Source: Rhodoglobus sp. (GTDB taxonomy: Bacteria > Actinomycetota > Actinomycetes > Actinomycetales > Microbacteriaceae). From it: a stretch of DNA of 64,000 nucleotides. Under the pieces are notes generated by a model. The model worked only from the letters and a program-made list of their open reading frames with translations, had not been told where the DNA came from and searched no databases. The stretch is taken from positions 1 through 64,000 of the forward strand of contig JAODAQ010000037.1 of the NCBI GenBank assembly GCA_025463515.1, in the 5' to 3' direction. The translations under genes and the position numbers were made by a program. Positions 39,817-49,772 of the stretch are shown one piece after another (positions within the stretch are counted from its first letter, which is position 1; each line of letters begins with the position of its first letter).

Positions 39817-40569
39817 TCAGTACTGATAGCGGCGCAGGCCGCCGTCGACCGAGATGACCACTCCGGTGATGTACCCATTCTTCGGCGACGCGAGGTAGGT
39901 GACCATGTTCGCCATGTCGGCCGGCGTGCCGTAGCGTCCGACCGGGATGTCCTCCGCGGCCTGGCGCTCACGGAACTCCGGGCTGTAGTTGCGCAGGATC
40001 TGCTCGCTCATGATCTTCCCCGGTGCGACGCAGTTGACCGTGATGCCGTGCCCGCCGACCTTCCGCGACACACCCTTGGACCAGGCGTGCACCGCGGCCT
40101 TGGCGCAGACCGCGCCGTTCAGCGCGAGGGTCTCCGACTTGCCCGTGATGTTGATGATCCGGCCCCAGCCCCGCTCGCGCATCCCCGGGATGGCGAGGGT
40201 GCCGATCTGGCGCGGGCGCGTGAAGTTCAGGGTGAAGGCCTCGTCCCACGCCGAATCGGGCGAGTCGAGCTCGAGCGCGCGGCTCGCTCCCGCGTTGTTG
40301 ACGACGATGTCGATGTGGCCGAGTCCGGCCGCGGCCTCGGCGATGATGCGCTGGGGGGCGTCCTCGTCGTGCAGCTCCGCGACGACGATGACGGGCTTCG
40401 CTCCGCCCGCGGCGGCGATCTCCTCCGCGACCTCCTCGAGCTTGTCCTTGCGGCGCCCCTGAATCGCGACGTGCACGCCCTCTCCTGCGAGTGCGAGTGC
40501 GATTCCGCGACCGATTCCTGCGCTGGCCCCGGTGACGAGAGCGGTCTTTCCAGTGAGTTCGAGATCCAT
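39817..40569 (-). CDS. SDR family oxidoreductase
   Basis: KTALVTGASAGIGRGIALAL; VVNNAGAS; LASPKNGYITGVVISVDGG. Confidence 0.92.
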   Translation of the reverse strand: MDLELTGKTALVTGASAGIGRGIALALAGEGVHVAIQGRRKDKLEEVAEEIAAAGGAKPVIVVAELHDEDAPQRIIAEAAAGLGHIDIVVNNAGASRALELDSPDSAWDEAFTLNFTRPRQIGTLAIPGMRERGWGRIINITGKSETLALNGAVCAKAAVHAWSKGVSRKVGGHGITVNCVAPGKIMSEQILRNYSPEFRERQAAEDIPVGRYGTPADMANMVTYLASPKNGYITGVVISVDGGLRRYQY

Positions 40570-40602
40570 GTGAGCCTTTCGATTGAGGGACCGTATGGCC
40601 CG

Positions 40603-40648
40603 GTGTGCGTGTGTATACTAACGCACACGATCATGCACACCAGTGCAT
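40603..40648. promoter_or_regulatory. Two inverted repeats in the SDR / phosphosulfolactate-synthase-like divergent promoter
   Basis: GTGTGCGT-N10-ACGCACAC (40603-40628, N10 contains GTATAC) and ATGCAC-N4-GTGCAT (40633-40648). Confidence 0.6.
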
Positions 40649-40710
40649 CGTTGCCATGGCGTGATCGGGATTACAAGGCGCCGAGATAACGAAGTCGAGG
40701 AGACGTCACC

Positions 40711-41535
40711 ATGCCCACCAATCCACTGTTCTTCGAGCACCTGCCGCAGCGGCCCGCCAAGCCCCGCACGACGGGGCTCACGATGGTCCGTGATGACGGC
40801 CAGCCGCTGAGCGAGATCCAGGCGATCCTGGACAGCTACGGCCATCTCTTCGACTACATGAAGTTCCGCCAGTTCGTCACCTGGTACATGCGGCCGACCG
40901 AGCTCCAGGAGAAGATCGCGGCCTGCACCCGTGCGGACGTCAAGACCTTCCTCGGCGGCACCGTGCTCGAGGTCGCCCACCTCCACAACAAGACCGAGTA
41001 CGCGCTCGAGGTCATGAAGGAGTACGGGCTCAGCGCCGTCGAGGTGTCCAACTCGATGGTCCCGCTGTCGACTGAGCAGCTCTCGAAAGTAGTAGTCCTC
41101 GCCCGGAACGCGGGCTTCGAGGTGCTCTACGAGTACGGCAAGAAGTTCCAGGAGGAGGCCTTCGACGTGACCGGCGCGATCGCCGACATCCGTGCCCTGC
41201 TCGACGCGGGGGCCAGCCGCATCATCGTGGAGCAGTGGCAGCTGGACGCCACGCTGGGCGTCGACGGCAAGGCGGACACGGCGCACCGGATGACCGAGCT
41301 CGCCGAGGGCGTGGGCCTGGAGTTCCTCGTGTTCGAGGCGGCAACGCTGCCCCACCAGGTCTGGCTGCTGCGCAATCTCGGCCCCGAGGTGAACCTCGGC
41401 CCGAACATGGACCCGTTCCACGTGCCCGCGAAGATCGAGCCCTTCCGCCACGGGATCGGCAGCGAGGTCGGCTACAACATCTTCGAGCAGGTCCTCGGCC
41501 GCACCGGCGCGGACGTCGCGTCCCTGCTCGCCTGA
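40711..41535 (+). CDS. Phosphosulfolactate synthase family protein (ComA-like, PF02679)
   Basis: PRTTGLTMVRDDGQPLSEIQAILDSYGHLFDYMKFRQFVTW...FLGGTVLEVA...GLSAVEVSNSMVPLS...NLGPNMDP. Confidence 0.85.
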   Translation: MPTNPLFFEHLPQRPAKPRTTGLTMVRDDGQPLSEIQAILDSYGHLFDYMKFRQFVTWYMRPTELQEKIAACTRADVKTFLGGTVLEVAHLHNKTEYALEVMKEYGLSAVEVSNSMVPLSTEQLSKVVVLARNAGFEVLYEYGKKFQEEAFDVTGAIADIRALLDAGASRIIVEQWQLDATLGVDGKADTAHRMTELAEGVGLEFLVFEAATLPHQVWLLRNLGPEVNLGPNMDPFHVPAKIEPFRHGIGSEVGYNIFEQVLGRTGADVASLLA

Positions 41536-41543
41536 GCGCGACC

Positions 41544-42686
41544 ATGCGTATCCCCTCCGTGATGATGCGCGGCGGCACGAGTCGCGGCCTCTTCTTCCAC
41601 GACAGCGACCTCCCGCAGGACCAGGCCGCGCGCGAGCGCGTCGTCCTCGCGGCGCTCGGCAGCCCCGACCCCAACCGGCGCCAGATCAACGGCGCCGGCG
41701 GTGCCACGTCGAACACGAGCAAGGTGGCGATCATCGCGCCGGGCACCGAGCCCGGGATCGACGTGAACTACACCTTCGGCCAGGTCTCGATCGACAGGCC
41801 GCTCATCGACTGGTCGGGCAACTGCGGGAACATCTCCTCCGCGGTCGGGGGCTTCGCCATCGACGAGGGGCTCGTCGAGGCCACGGGCTCGGAGACCGTC
41901 GTACGGTTCCTCAACACGAACACGAACAAGGTCATCGTCGCGCACGTCCCCACGAAGGACGGCGCGTTCGACCCGGTGGGGGAGCTCGAGATCCCGGGGG
42001 TTCCCGGAACGGGCTCGCCCATCCGGCTCGACTACCTCGATCCGGGCGGCGCCCTCACGGGCAGCGTCCTGCCGACGGGGAGTCCCAGCGACGTGCTGCA
42101 CCTGGGCGAGGGCGACATCACCGTGTCCCTCGTCGACGCCGCGAACCCCCTGGTGTTCGTGCGGTTCTCGGATGTCGGGATGACGGGGCTGGAGTCGGCG
42201 TCGGACATCGACGGCGACCCGTCGCTGCTCGCACGGCTGGAGCGCATCCGGGCCGCGGCCGGGGAGCTTGCCGGGATCGCGCCCTCCGCCGCCGAGATCT
42301 CCGCCTCATACCCCTCGGTGCCGAAGATGGCGCTCGTGGGGCCGCCGATGGCGTACACGCGCTCGGACGGCGTGGAGCTCGGGGCCGCCGACACCAGCCT
42401 GCGCATGACGATGCTCTCGATGGGGCGGGCGCATCCTGCGGTGGCCCTCACGGGGGCGATCTGCACCGCGGTGGCGGCGAAGATCCCCGGCACCCTCGCC
42501 TACGAGGCCGCCGGCTCCCCGGCGTCGGACGAGGTCACCCGTATCGGCCACCTCGCGGGGGTCATGAACGTGACCGCCGAGCCGGAGCAGGTCGACGGCG
42601 TCTGGAGCGTGGAGAGCGTGGCCGTGTTCCGCACGGCCAGGCGCATCTTCGACGGCGGCGTGCACGTGCCCGACTCGGTGCTCTGA
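41544..42686 (+). CDS. PrpF-family aconitate/oxalomesaconate-type isomerase
   Basis: RIPSVMMRGGTSRGLFFHDSDLP; NGAGGATSNTSKVAII; DWSGNCGNISSAVGGFAIDEGLV. Confidence 0.93.
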   Translation: MRIPSVMMRGGTSRGLFFHDSDLPQDQAARERVVLAALGSPDPNRRQINGAGGATSNTSKVAIIAPGTEPGIDVNYTFGQVSIDRPLIDWSGNCGNISSAVGGFAIDEGLVEATGSETVVRFLNTNTNKVIVAHVPTKDGAFDPVGELEIPGVPGTGSPIRLDYLDPGGALTGSVLPTGSPSDVLHLGEGDITVSLVDAANPLVFVRFSDVGMTGLESASDIDGDPSLLARLERIRAAAGELAGIAPSAAEISASYPSVPKMALVGPPMAYTRSDGVELGAADTSLRMTMLSMGRAHPAVALTGAICTAVAAKIPGTLAYEAAGSPASDEVTRIGHLAGVMNVTAEPEQVDGVWSVESVAVFRTARRIFDGGVHVPDSVL

Positions 42687-42693
42687 CCACGGG

Positions 42694-43911
42694 GTGAGCG
42701 TCTCGATCTCCTCAGGGGGGACTCCCTGGCGGGCCGCTCTCTCCGTGCAGGCGACGCTCATGCAGGCCGCATGGGTGGGCGTTCGCCTGATGGCCGGGTA
42801 CCGCGCGCTCGGCGAGGGCGCGAGCCCCGCCATGCTCGGCCTGCTCGCCGCGACGCTCGCCCTCCCCGCCCTCCTGGGCGCCCTGCCGATCGGCCGGATC
42901 AGCGACCGCGTCGGCGGCTCGCTCATCTCCTTCCTCGGCATCGTCGTGATCATCGCCGGCACCCTGCTCATGGTCTGCTTCCGAGATCTCTGGGTGCTGT
43001 TCGTCACGGCGGCCGTCGTCGGCCTCGGCCAGGTGTGCGTGATGGTCGGGCAGCAGACGTTCGTCGCGCACCGGATCGCCGCGGACTCCAGCGACCGGGA
43101 CTTCGGGACCCTCACCTCTGCCGCCTCCCTGGGCCAGCTCATCGGCGCGCCCCTCGTCACTACCGTGGTCGCCCTCCTCGGCGCGCGCGGCGGCGCCCAC
43201 CCCGACACCACCGCCGGCCTGCTCGCGACCATCGCCTGCGCGGTGGTCGCAACGCCGATCTTCTTCCTCCTGCGACGGGTCGACGGCCGGTCGCGGACGG
43301 CGCGACTGGACCCGGGCAGGCCCGCGCGCGACGTGCCGCTCCGGGTGCTCGGCGCACCGGGCCTCTGGCGGGCGCTCGTGGTGAGCGCCGCCGTACTTGT
43401 GACGGCAGACCTCATGTACGCGTTCATGCCGGTGTGGGCCATCGAGCACCACGTAGACATCTCGGCGGTGGGGTGGCTCCTCGCCATCCGCGCGGTCGTG
43501 TCCATGTCCAGCCGGATCGGGCTCTCGCGCCTGGTCGCGCGGTTCGGCCGCAAGGTCCTCCTCGCCGCCGCGATGCTCATCGGCGCCGCATCCCTCATCG
43601 CCCTCCCGTTCGTCGGCGAGGCCGGCGCGATCGTGGCGATGGTCGGCCTCGGCATCGCCCTCGGCCTCCCGCAGCCGCTCACCATGTCGTGGGTGGTCGC
43701 CGTCTCCCGCCCCGAGAACCACGGCGCCGCGCTCGGACTGCGCATCACCGCCAACCGCCTCGCGCAGATCACGATCCCGGTCGCGGTGAGCGCCCTGACG
43801 GCGTCCTTCGGCGTGACCGGGATCTTCTGGGCGAACGCGGCCTTCCTCGCCGGCGCCGTGGCGTTCCTCGCCGGCGCGGACCCCGACCACCGAAGAACCA
43901 CCGACGAATGA
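42694..43911 (+). CDS. MFS transporter
   Basis: 405 aa multi-TM; LPALLGALPIGRISDRVGGSLISFLG; GTG start. Confidence 0.85.
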   Translation: MSVSISSGGTPWRAALSVQATLMQAAWVGVRLMAGYRALGEGASPAMLGLLAATLALPALLGALPIGRISDRVGGSLISFLGIVVIIAGTLLMVCFRDLWVLFVTAAVVGLGQVCVMVGQQTFVAHRIAADSSDRDFGTLTSAASLGQLIGAPLVTTVVALLGARGGAHPDTTAGLLATIACAVVATPIFFLLRRVDGRSRTARLDPGRPARDVPLRVLGAPGLWRALVVSAAVLVTADLMYAFMPVWAIEHHVDISAVGWLLAIRAVVSMSSRIGLSRLVARFGRKVLLAAAMLIGAASLIALPFVGEAGAIVAMVGLGIALGLPQPLTMSWVVAVSRPENHGAALGLRITANRLAQITIPVAVSALTASFGVTGIFWANAAFLAGAVAFLAGADPDHRRTTDE

Positions 43912-43918
43912 GGCAGCT

Positions 43919-44764
43919 ATGACCGCACACCCCCATGACACGCGCAGCATCCCCGCCGAGATCTCGCGGTCCTGGCTGCTCGTCGCAGCCACCAGGCCGG
44001 CCGAGTTCGAGCGCGCACGGGCATCCAGGGCCGATCAGGTCGTCATCGACGTGGAGGACGCGGTCGACCCCGGCCTCAAGGCGGGCGCGCGCGCGGATGT
44101 CGCGGAATGGCTCTCGCACGGCGGTGAGGCATGGGTGCGGATCAACGACCGCGGCTCTGCCTTCTGGTCGGACGACATCGACAGCCTGAAGGACGTTCCG
44201 GGGCTCGCGGGCGTCATGCTCGCCAAGTGCGAGGCCGGCGAGCACGTGACCGAGACCTTCGACCGGCTCGGCGGCAGGACCCCTGTGCTCGCCCTCGTGG
44301 AGTCAGCGCTCGGCATCGAGGAGGCGACGAGCATCGCCCGCGCGCGCGGCGCGTTCCGGCTGGCCTTCGGCAGCGGCGACTACCGACGGGACACCGGCAC
44401 CAGCGCCGACGACACGGCCATGGCGTACCCCCGCTCCCGGCTGGTGGTCTCGAGCCGCATCGGCGGGCTGCCCGGGCCGATCGACGGGCCCACGGTCGGG
44501 ACGAACCACACCATCCTGCGGGAGCAGTCCGCGGTGGCGGTCGCGCTCGGGCTCACGGGCAAGCTGTGCCTCGACACCGACCAGCTCGACGTGATCAATG
44601 AGAGCATCAGCCCCACGGCGTCCGATGTCACGTGGGCGCGCGAGTTCCTCGAGGACTTCGACGCCCGCGGCCGTGTGATCCGCGACGGCAGCGACCTGCC
44701 GCGCCTCGGGCGCGCGGAGAAGATCGACAAGCTCGCCCGGGCGTTCGGGGTGGACAACCACTGA
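43919..44764 (+). CDS. HpcH/HpaI aldolase / citrate lyase beta-like (CitE-like)
   Basis: RSWLLVAATRPAEFERARASRADQVVIDVEDAVDPGLKAGAR...GLTGKLCLDTDQLDVINESISPT. Confidence 0.9.
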   Translation: MTAHPHDTRSIPAEISRSWLLVAATRPAEFERARASRADQVVIDVEDAVDPGLKAGARADVAEWLSHGGEAWVRINDRGSAFWSDDIDSLKDVPGLAGVMLAKCEAGEHVTETFDRLGGRTPVLALVESALGIEEATSIARARGAFRLAFGSGDYRRDTGTSADDTAMAYPRSRLVVSSRIGGLPGPIDGPTVGTNHTILREQSAVAVALGLTGKLCLDTDQLDVINESISPTASDVTWAREFLEDFDARGRVIRDGSDLPRLGRAEKIDKLARAFGVDNH

Positions 44765-44780
44765 GGCCCGGGCGCGCGGC

Positions 44781-46955
44781 TCAGTCCTGGTACGCGAGCG
44801 CGGCCTTCGCCTCGCGGCGACGGCGGTGCAGGATCGGCTCGGTGTACCCGTTCGGCTGGCTGGTCCCCTCGAACACGAGCTCCACGGCGGACTGGAACGC
44901 GACGCTTCCCTCGAGGTCGACGGCCATCGGGCGGTACGCGGCGTCGCCGGCGTTCTGCGCATCGACGACCGCGGCCATGCGGGCCAGGCTCTCGCGCACG
45001 GCCTTCTCGTCGACCACGCCGTGCCGAAGCCAGTTGGTGAGGATCTGGCTGGAGATGCGCAGCGTCGCGCGGTCCTCCATCAGGCCGACGTCGTGGATGT
45101 CCGGCACCTTCGAGCAGCCGATGCCCTGGTCGATCCACCGCACCACGTAGCCCAGGAGCGACTGTACGTTGTTGTCCACCTCCTGAGCCCGCTCGGCATC
45201 CGTCCACGCCGGGACCTCCACGACGGGGATGGTGAGGATGTCGTCGAGCGACCCTCGGCGACCTCCGGCGAGCTCTCGCTGACGGGCCGAGACATCGAAC
45301 CGGTGGTAGTGGATGGCGTGGATCGTCGCCGCAGTGGGCGACGGCACCCACGCCGTCGAGGCGCCGGCCTGCGGGTGCACGATCTTCTGCGCGAGCATGT
45401 CCGCCATCAGGTCGGGCATCGCCCACATCCCCTTGCCGATCTGCGCCTTCCCCGCCATTCCGACCTCGAGACCGACATCGACATTCTGGTCCTCGTAGGC
45501 GGCGATCCAGCGCTGCTGCTTCATCTCCGCCTTGCGCACGGTGGCGCCGGCCTCCATCGAGGTGTGGATCTCGTCGCCCGACCGGTCCAGGAAGCCCGTG
45601 TTGATGAAGACGATCCGCTCGCGCGCCTCCCGGATGCACGCTTTGAGGTTCACGGAGGTGCGCCGCTCCTCGTCCATGAGCCCCAGCTTGATCGTGTTGC
45701 GCGGCAGGCCGAGCAGCCCCTCCACCCGTGCGAACAGGTCGACGGTGAGTGCCACCTCCGCCGGCCCGTGCTGCTTGGGCTTGACGATGTAGATCGAGCG
45801 CTGCGTCCCATTGGGGCGCGGGCTGCTGCCGGCGAACCCCGGGATCGCCGCGAGGCTCGTGACGATCGCATCGAGCACGCCCTCCCCGATCTCGCGGCCG
45901 TCGCGATCGAGGACCGCGTCCGTGGTCATGAGGTGGCCCACGTTGCGCACGAACATGAGGGCCCGACCGGGCAGCACGGCGGCCGTGCCATCCGGAGCGG
46001 TGAACGCGCGGTCGTCCTCGAGGGTGCGCGTGATCTCGCGCCCCGCCTTCTGGAAGGTCTCGCTGAGGACGCCCTGGTTCAGCTGGAGCCAGTTGCGGTA
46101 CGCGGCGGTCTTGTCGTCCGCGTCGACCGCGGCGATCGAGTCCTCGAAGTCGATGATCGTCGTCACGGCAGACTCCAGCTGGACGTCGGCGATCCCGGCA
46201 GCGTCTCCGGCGCCCACGGTGCTCCCGCGGTCGAATCGGATCTCGAGGTGCAGGCCGTTCTGCACGAGTACCGCCGACTCGAGGTCGTCGGCCGCGCCGG
46301 TGTACCCGCGGAACTGGGCGGGGTCGGCAAGGCCCGTCGTCGCGCCGCCGGACAGCGTGACGGCGAGTGCGCCGTCGACGACGGCGTACGCGTCGGCCTC
46401 CGCATGGCTGCCCTGGGCAAGCGGCACGAACTCGTCGAGGAGTGCGCGCACCGCCGCGACTACCGCCGCGCCACGAGCACGGTCGTAGCCCGCCCCACCA
46501 CGATCGCCGGGGATCACGTCGGTGCCGTAGAAGGCGTCGTAGAGGGAGCCCCATCGCGCGTTCGTGGCGTTGAGGGCGTAGCGCGCATTCGTGACCGGCA
46601 CGACGAGCTGGGGGCCGGCGATCCTCGCGATCTCGTCATCCACCCCGCTCGTGGTGATCTGGAAGTCGGCGGGCTCGGCAACCAGATAGCCGATCTCGGA
46701 GAGGAAGGCGCGGTAGGCCGGCAGGTCGTGGTAGCCGCCGGGGTGGGCACGGTGCCACTCGTCGATCTCGCTCTGCAGCCGGTCGCGCTCCGCGAGGAGG
46801 TCCCGGTTGCGGGGCATCAGCTCGTCGACGACCGCCTCGACGCCGGCCCAGAACTGTCCGGCATCGACACCGGCTGCGGGCAGGGCCTCATCGGCGAGGA
46901 AGTCGTGCAGCACGCGCGCGACCTGGAGGCCGCCGATCGGGACGTAGTCGGTCAT
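44781..46955 (-). CDS. glcB: Malate synthase G
   Basis: 724 aa; [81 protein letters not shown]. Confidence 0.96.
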   Translation of the reverse strand: MTDYVPIGGLQVARVLHDFLADEALPAAGVDAGQFWAGVEAVVDELMPRNRDLLAERDRLQSEIDEWHRAHPGGYHDLPAYRAFLSEIGYLVAEPADFQITTSGVDDEIARIAGPQLVVPVTNARYALNATNARWGSLYDAFYGTDVIPGDRGGAGYDRARGAAVVAAVRALLDEFVPLAQGSHAEADAYAVVDGALAVTLSGGATTGLADPAQFRGYTGAADDLESAVLVQNGLHLEIRFDRGSTVGAGDAAGIADVQLESAVTTIIDFEDSIAAVDADDKTAAYRNWLQLNQGVLSETFQKAGREITRTLEDDRAFTAPDGTAAVLPGRALMFVRNVGHLMTTDAVLDRDGREIGEGVLDAIVTSLAAIPGFAGSSPRPNGTQRSIYIVKPKQHGPAEVALTVDLFARVEGLLGLPRNTIKLGLMDEERRTSVNLKACIREARERIVFINTGFLDRSGDEIHTSMEAGATVRKAEMKQQRWIAAYEDQNVDVGLEVGMAGKAQIGKGMWAMPDLMADMLAQKIVHPQAGASTAWVPSPTAATIHAIHYHRFDVSARQRELAGGRRGSLDDILTIPVVEVPAWTDAERAQEVDNNVQSLLGYVVRWIDQGIGCSKVPDIHDVGLMEDRATLRISSQILTNWLRHGVVDEKAVRESLARMAAVVDAQNAGDAAYRPMAVDLEGSVAFQSAVELVFEGTSQPNGYTEPILHRRRREAKAALAYQD

Positions 46956-48331
46956 GGGGTCTCCTTGATAGGGGCGAAGATGGATCCGGGGTTCAGGATG
47001 TTGTCGGGATCGATGGCCTGCTTGATCCGCCAGGAGAGGTCGAGGGCATCCTCACCGATCTGCTTGACGAGCCAGGGCCGCTTGAGCCTGCCGACGCCGT
47101 GCTCTCCCGTGATGGTGCCCCCGAGCTCCAGCGCGAGGTCCATGATCTCGCCGTACGCCAGGTACGCCCGGGCGGACTCCTCCGGATCGTCCGGGTCGAA
47201 CGCGATAAGGGGGTGCGTGTTGCCGTCGCCCGCGTGGGCGATGAACGCGATGGGCACGCCGCGCGCCGCGGAGATCCGCTCCACGCCCGCGATGAGGTCC
47301 GCGAACTGGCGCGCGCCCACCCCCACGTCTTCGAGGAGGAGGTGCCCCTTCTCCTCCATCGCCGGGATCACCACGCGCCGCGCGTGCACGTACCGCTCGC
47401 CCGTCGCCTCCGGCGCCTCGAAGGCGCTCGTGGCCCCGTTGTCGACGAACGCCTCGAGGATGGTCCTGATCTCGTCGTCCGAGGGATCGAGGCTGTCGGA
47501 GCGGGCGACCAGCAGCGCTGCCGCCTTCCGGTCGAGGCCCAGGTGCAGGCTGTCCTCCACCGCGTTGATGGACGTCCTGTCCATGTACTCCAGCATCGAC
47601 GGGCGGATTGCGGAGACGACCTGCATGATCGCCGCCGCGGCCGCCGCGGTGCTGTCGAACCAGCCCACGACCGTCTTCGCGGGCGGCGGCGCGGGAAGCA
47701 GGCGCAGCGTCACCTCGGTGATGATGCCCAGCGTGCCCTCGCTGCCGATGAAGAGCTTCGAGAGCGAGAGGCCTGCGACATCCTTGAGGCGGGGCCCGCC
47801 GAGCCGGATCGCCCTGCCGTCCGCCAGCACCACCTCCAGGCCCAGCACGTAGTCGGCGGTGACGCCGTACTTCACACAGCAGAGGCCGCCGGCGTTGGTT
47901 GCGACATTGCCTCCGATGGAGCAGATCTCGAAGGAGGCGGGGTCCGGCGGGTACCACAGCCCCAGCTCGGCGACGGCGGCCTTCACCTCCGCGTTCAGCA
48001 GGCCGGGCTGCACCACGGCCATGCGGGTGGGGGCGTCGATGCTGATCCCGCGCATGCGCTCCGTGGTGACGACGATGCCCCCGTCCACGGCGCTCGCCCC
48101 TCCCGAGAGGCCCGTGCCCGCGCCGCGGGGAACCACGGGAACCCGGTGGCGGGTCGCCCAGCGCAGTGCGATCTGCACGTGCTCCGTCGATTCGGCCCGC
48201 ACCACCGCGAGCGGCGCCGGGGCCGACCGGTCGTCAGCCCGGTCGCGGCGGTAGCCCTCCACGTCGGCAGGCTCGGTGAGCACGGCGCCGTCCGGCAGAA
48301 GGGACCGCAGTTCGTCCACGGGCGAGCTCAT
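46952..48331 (-). CDS. FAD-binding oxidase, glycolate/lactate dehydrogenase GlcD-like
   Basis: [82 protein letters not shown]. Confidence 0.94.
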   Translation of the reverse strand: MSSPVDELRSLLPDGAVLTEPADVEGYRRDRADDRSAPAPLAVVRAESTEHVQIALRWATRHRVPVVPRGAGTGLSGGASAVDGGIVVTTERMRGISIDAPTRMAVVQPGLLNAEVKAAVAELGLWYPPDPASFEICSIGGNVATNAGGLCCVKYGVTADYVLGLEVVLADGRAIRLGGPRLKDVAGLSLSKLFIGSEGTLGIITEVTLRLLPAPPPAKTVVGWFDSTAAAAAAIMQVVSAIRPSMLEYMDRTSINAVEDSLHLGLDRKAAALLVARSDSLDPSDDEIRTILEAFVDNGATSAFEAPEATGERYVHARRVVIPAMEEKGHLLLEDVGVGARQFADLIAGVERISAARGVPIAFIAHAGDGNTHPLIAFDPDDPEESARAYLAYGEIMDLALELGGTITGEHGVGRLKRPWLVKQIGEDALDLSWRIKQAIDPDNILNPGSIFAPIKETP

Positions 48332-49299
48332 GACTTCTCCTTCGGTTCGAGGACTCGAACTGGCGCGCCGTCCAGCCAGGCGAGGATGTCCTCGACCGCG
48401 TCCGCGTACGCGCCACGATAGGCGCGGTCGGCGACGAAGGCCTTGTGCGGGCTGAGGGTGGTGTTCGGCGTCGACAGCAGGGGATGCCCGGCGGGCAGCG
48501 GCTCCGTGCCGAACACGTCGAGGCCGGCTCCGGCGATGGTGCCGGCGCGGAGGGCGGCCACGAGCGCGTCCTCGTCCACGATGGGGCCGCGCGAGGTGTT
48601 GACCAGGTACCCGTTGGGCCCGAGCAGCTCCAGCTCGCGCTGGCCCACGAGCCCGCGCGTGCGGTCCGAGTAGCGGATGTGGAGTGTGACCACGTCGCTG
48701 CGCTCGAACAGCTCGTCCTTGCCCACGGCCTCGGCGCCGAGCTGTGCCGCGACCTCCGCGTCGAGGTTCGGGCTCCACGCGAGCACGGTCATCCCGAAGG
48801 CCTGGGCCCACGACGCGATGACGCTGCCCAGCGAGCCCAGCCCCACGATGCCGATCGTGCTGCCGACCAGTTCGCGGCCGACCGTCGTCTGCCAGTGGCC
48901 TTCGCGCGTCGCCCTGTCCTCGATGGCGATGGACCGCATGGTCGCCATGACGAGCGCCCACGCGAGCTCGGCAGTCTGCCGGTTCGGGAGGCTGGTGCCG
49001 CTCACCACCACTCCCCGCGCCTGGGCCGCGGCGATGTCGATCGAGGGGTTGCGCATGCCCGTCGTGATCAGGAGCTTGAGGCGGGGCAGACGCGCAAGGA
49101 GCGCGGCGGGGAACGGCGTGCGCTCCCGCATCGCGACGATCACGTCGAATCGGGCGAGGCGGGCGGCGAGGGCATCCGCGTTGCTCGCATGGTCTCGGAA
49201 CACCGTGACGTCGGCGCGGACGTCGACGGCGGACCAGTCGGCGAATGACAGTGCAACGTCCTGGTAGTCGTCGAGCACTGCGACGCTCACGCGCGTCAT
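48328..49299 (-). CDS. D-2-hydroxyacid dehydrogenase family protein
   Basis: GSTIGIVGLGSLGSVIASWAQAFGMTVLAWSPN; YLVNTSRGPIVDEDALVAALRAGTIAGAGLDVF. Confidence 0.93.
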   Translation of the reverse strand: MTRVSVAVLDDYQDVALSFADWSAVDVRADVTVFRDHASNADALAARLARFDVIVAMRERTPFPAALLARLPRLKLLITTGMRNPSIDIAAAQARGVVVSGTSLPNRQTAELAWALVMATMRSIAIEDRATREGHWQTTVGRELVGSTIGIVGLGSLGSVIASWAQAFGMTVLAWSPNLDAEVAAQLGAEAVGKDELFERSDVVTLHIRYSDRTRGLVGQRELELLGPNGYLVNTSRGPIVDEDALVAALRAGTIAGAGLDVFGTEPLPAGHPLLSTPNTTLSPHKAFVADRAYRGAYADAVEDILAWLDGAPVRVLEPKEKS

Positions 49300-49365
49300 T
49301 GTTCCGTGAAGCGGTAGGTGTACATCATTGTCCAAACCCGGCAGGCGTATCGATCTGCACACCAC

Positions 49366-49382
49366 TGTATACACAGTTGTAC
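49366..49382. promoter_or_regulatory. Operator-like motif upstream of the hydroxyacid dehydrogenase-glcD-glcB operon
   Basis: TGTATACACAGTTGTAC; shares TGTATACA with 39760 and CAGTTGTA with 35642. Confidence 0.45.
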
Positions 49383-49414
49383 CGAGATGCCAGCCGGGCG
49401 GCCGGCGGGCGCGG

Positions 49415-49762
49415 CTAGCGCCCCTGGCGCGGCCTGCCCGGCTTCTTCTCGCCCTTGACGGCGGGCGCGCGTCCCTTGCCCTTGGAGGCCTTCGCCTTGC
49501 CGCCGGGCTTCGCCACCGACGCGGCCGCCGCCTTCGCCGACGTCGCGAGCTGGCGCTCGGCCTCCACGAGGAACGCCTCGCCCTCAGCGGTCAGCTGCGT
49601 CGAACTCGCCGCGGTGTCGAACAGCGGGTAGCCCAGCTGCGCCTCGATCGACCGGATGCCCGCAATGAGCGTCGACCGCGGGATGCCCAGTGCCCGTGCC
49701 GCGTGCGCGAAGTGCAGGTACCGGGCCGCGGCGACGAACTGCTTGAGCAGGGAGTGGTCCAT
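49415..49762 (-). CDS. LysR-type HTH-only protein with basic C-terminal tail
   Basis: LLKQFVAAARYLHFAHAARALGIPRSTLIAGIRSIEAQLGYPLFDT, then K/A/G-rich tail; no effector-binding domain. Confidence 0.75.
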   Translation of the reverse strand: MDHSLLKQFVAAARYLHFAHAARALGIPRSTLIAGIRSIEAQLGYPLFDTAASSTQLTAEGEAFLVEAERQLATSAKAAAASVAKPGGKAKASKGKGRAPAVKGEKKPGRPRQGR

Positions 49763-49772
49763 TCGGCTCAGG

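Noticed and set aside
44826-47852. 1008-aa plus-strand ORF opposite glcB/glcD
   Set aside because: Antisense shadow of malate synthase G and GlcD genes.
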